Assembly: GCA_025355935.1 (NCBI GenBank)
Contig: JANXYS010000512.1
Location: 1 to 5,568 of the forward strand
Direction: 5' to 3'
Source: Chitinophagales bacterium
GTDB lineage: Bacteria; Bacteroidota; Bacteroidia; Chitinophagales; Chitinophagaceae
DNA length: 5,568 bases
Below, piece by piece: positions 5,476 through 5,568 of the stretch. The notes under the pieces are model-generated. The model searched no databases and was not told the origin of the DNA. It saw only the letters and a list, made by a program, of their open reading frames with translations. Both the position numbers and the translations under genes were made by a program. Position 1 is the stretch's first letter; each line of letters starts with the position of its first letter.

Positions 5476-5568
5476 TTATAGTACGTACCTGATTGCGAAA
5501 CCGCCCCAGTTGCCATTAAAGCCATTACCGTAATTATTTCCAAATTCAAAGGAAGGCTGCCAGTCCAG
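5476..5568 (-). CDS. C-terminal 30 residues of an unrecognised protein (5' end outside window)
   Basis: The frame is open from the right window edge to a TAA at 5476-5478, giving 30 residues. The tail is rich in Gly, Asn and aromatic residues (FEFGNNYGNGFNGNWGG) and ends in GFAIRYVL. Such alternating, aromatic-rich endings are typical of beta-structured extracellular or outer-membrane proteins, but I do not recognise a family from this much sequence. The coding call rests on the Gly/Asn-biased composition and on the terminator-like hairpin placed just past the stop; it shares strand with every other gene here. Confidence 0.6.
   Translation of the reverse strand: MDWQPSFEFGNNYGNGFNGNWGGFAIRYVL

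Overview
The window looks like a chromosomal segment of a member of the Bacteroidota. Affinity to Chitinophagales or Sphingobacteriales is my inference. The reasons are a DUF2911 secreted protein, a GtrA-type membrane protein and a DnaK of Bacteroidota character, together with AT-rich intergenic DNA and mostly absent Shine-Dalgarno sequences. All five protein genes I can support lie on the minus strand, so transcription runs from high to low coordinates.

From right to left, 5476-5568 is the last 30 codons of an unrecognised gene, followed by a strong hairpin with a T-rich tail (5411-5464). Next comes a four-helix GtrA-family membrane protein (4925-5398) that has only a TTG start. After a 138-bp AT-rich gap comes dnaK (2879-4786), complete and closed by a clean intrinsic terminator (2828-2854). 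A non-coding stretch of about 780 bp follows (2099-2878). Then come two genes for exported proteins, a DUF2911 protein (1565-2098) and, 36 nt downstream, an M13 (neprilysin-like) metallopeptidase. The peptidase runs off the left edge just before its expected zinc-binding motif.

The most unusual part is the non-coding stretch. Between 2631 and 2788 there are eight copies of an 11-bp element, CTGTGAACTTT. Six are forward and two inverted. The forward copies start 63, 22, 11, 20 and 31 bp apart, all close to whole turns of B-DNA, so they would lie on one face of the helix. Immediately beside them are three AAATAAT repeats in very AT-rich DNA, and about 140 bp away is a perfect DnaA box (TTATCCACA on the minus strand). 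One repeat copy carries a relaxed DnaA box (TTTTCCACA), and the common core TGTGAA fits the DnaA-box core TGTGNA. Together this resembles a replication origin: initiator-binding repeats plus an unwinding element. I propose a candidate oriC, or an oriC-like or iteron-type initiator-binding locus. A point against it is that dnaK would then be read head-on to the rightward fork.

Functionally, dnaK is a housekeeping chaperone gene that appears to be transcribed alone. The DUF2911 and M13 genes probably form a two-gene unit for exported proteins. The GtrA protein may help move lipid-linked sugars, but nothing near it shows its partner.
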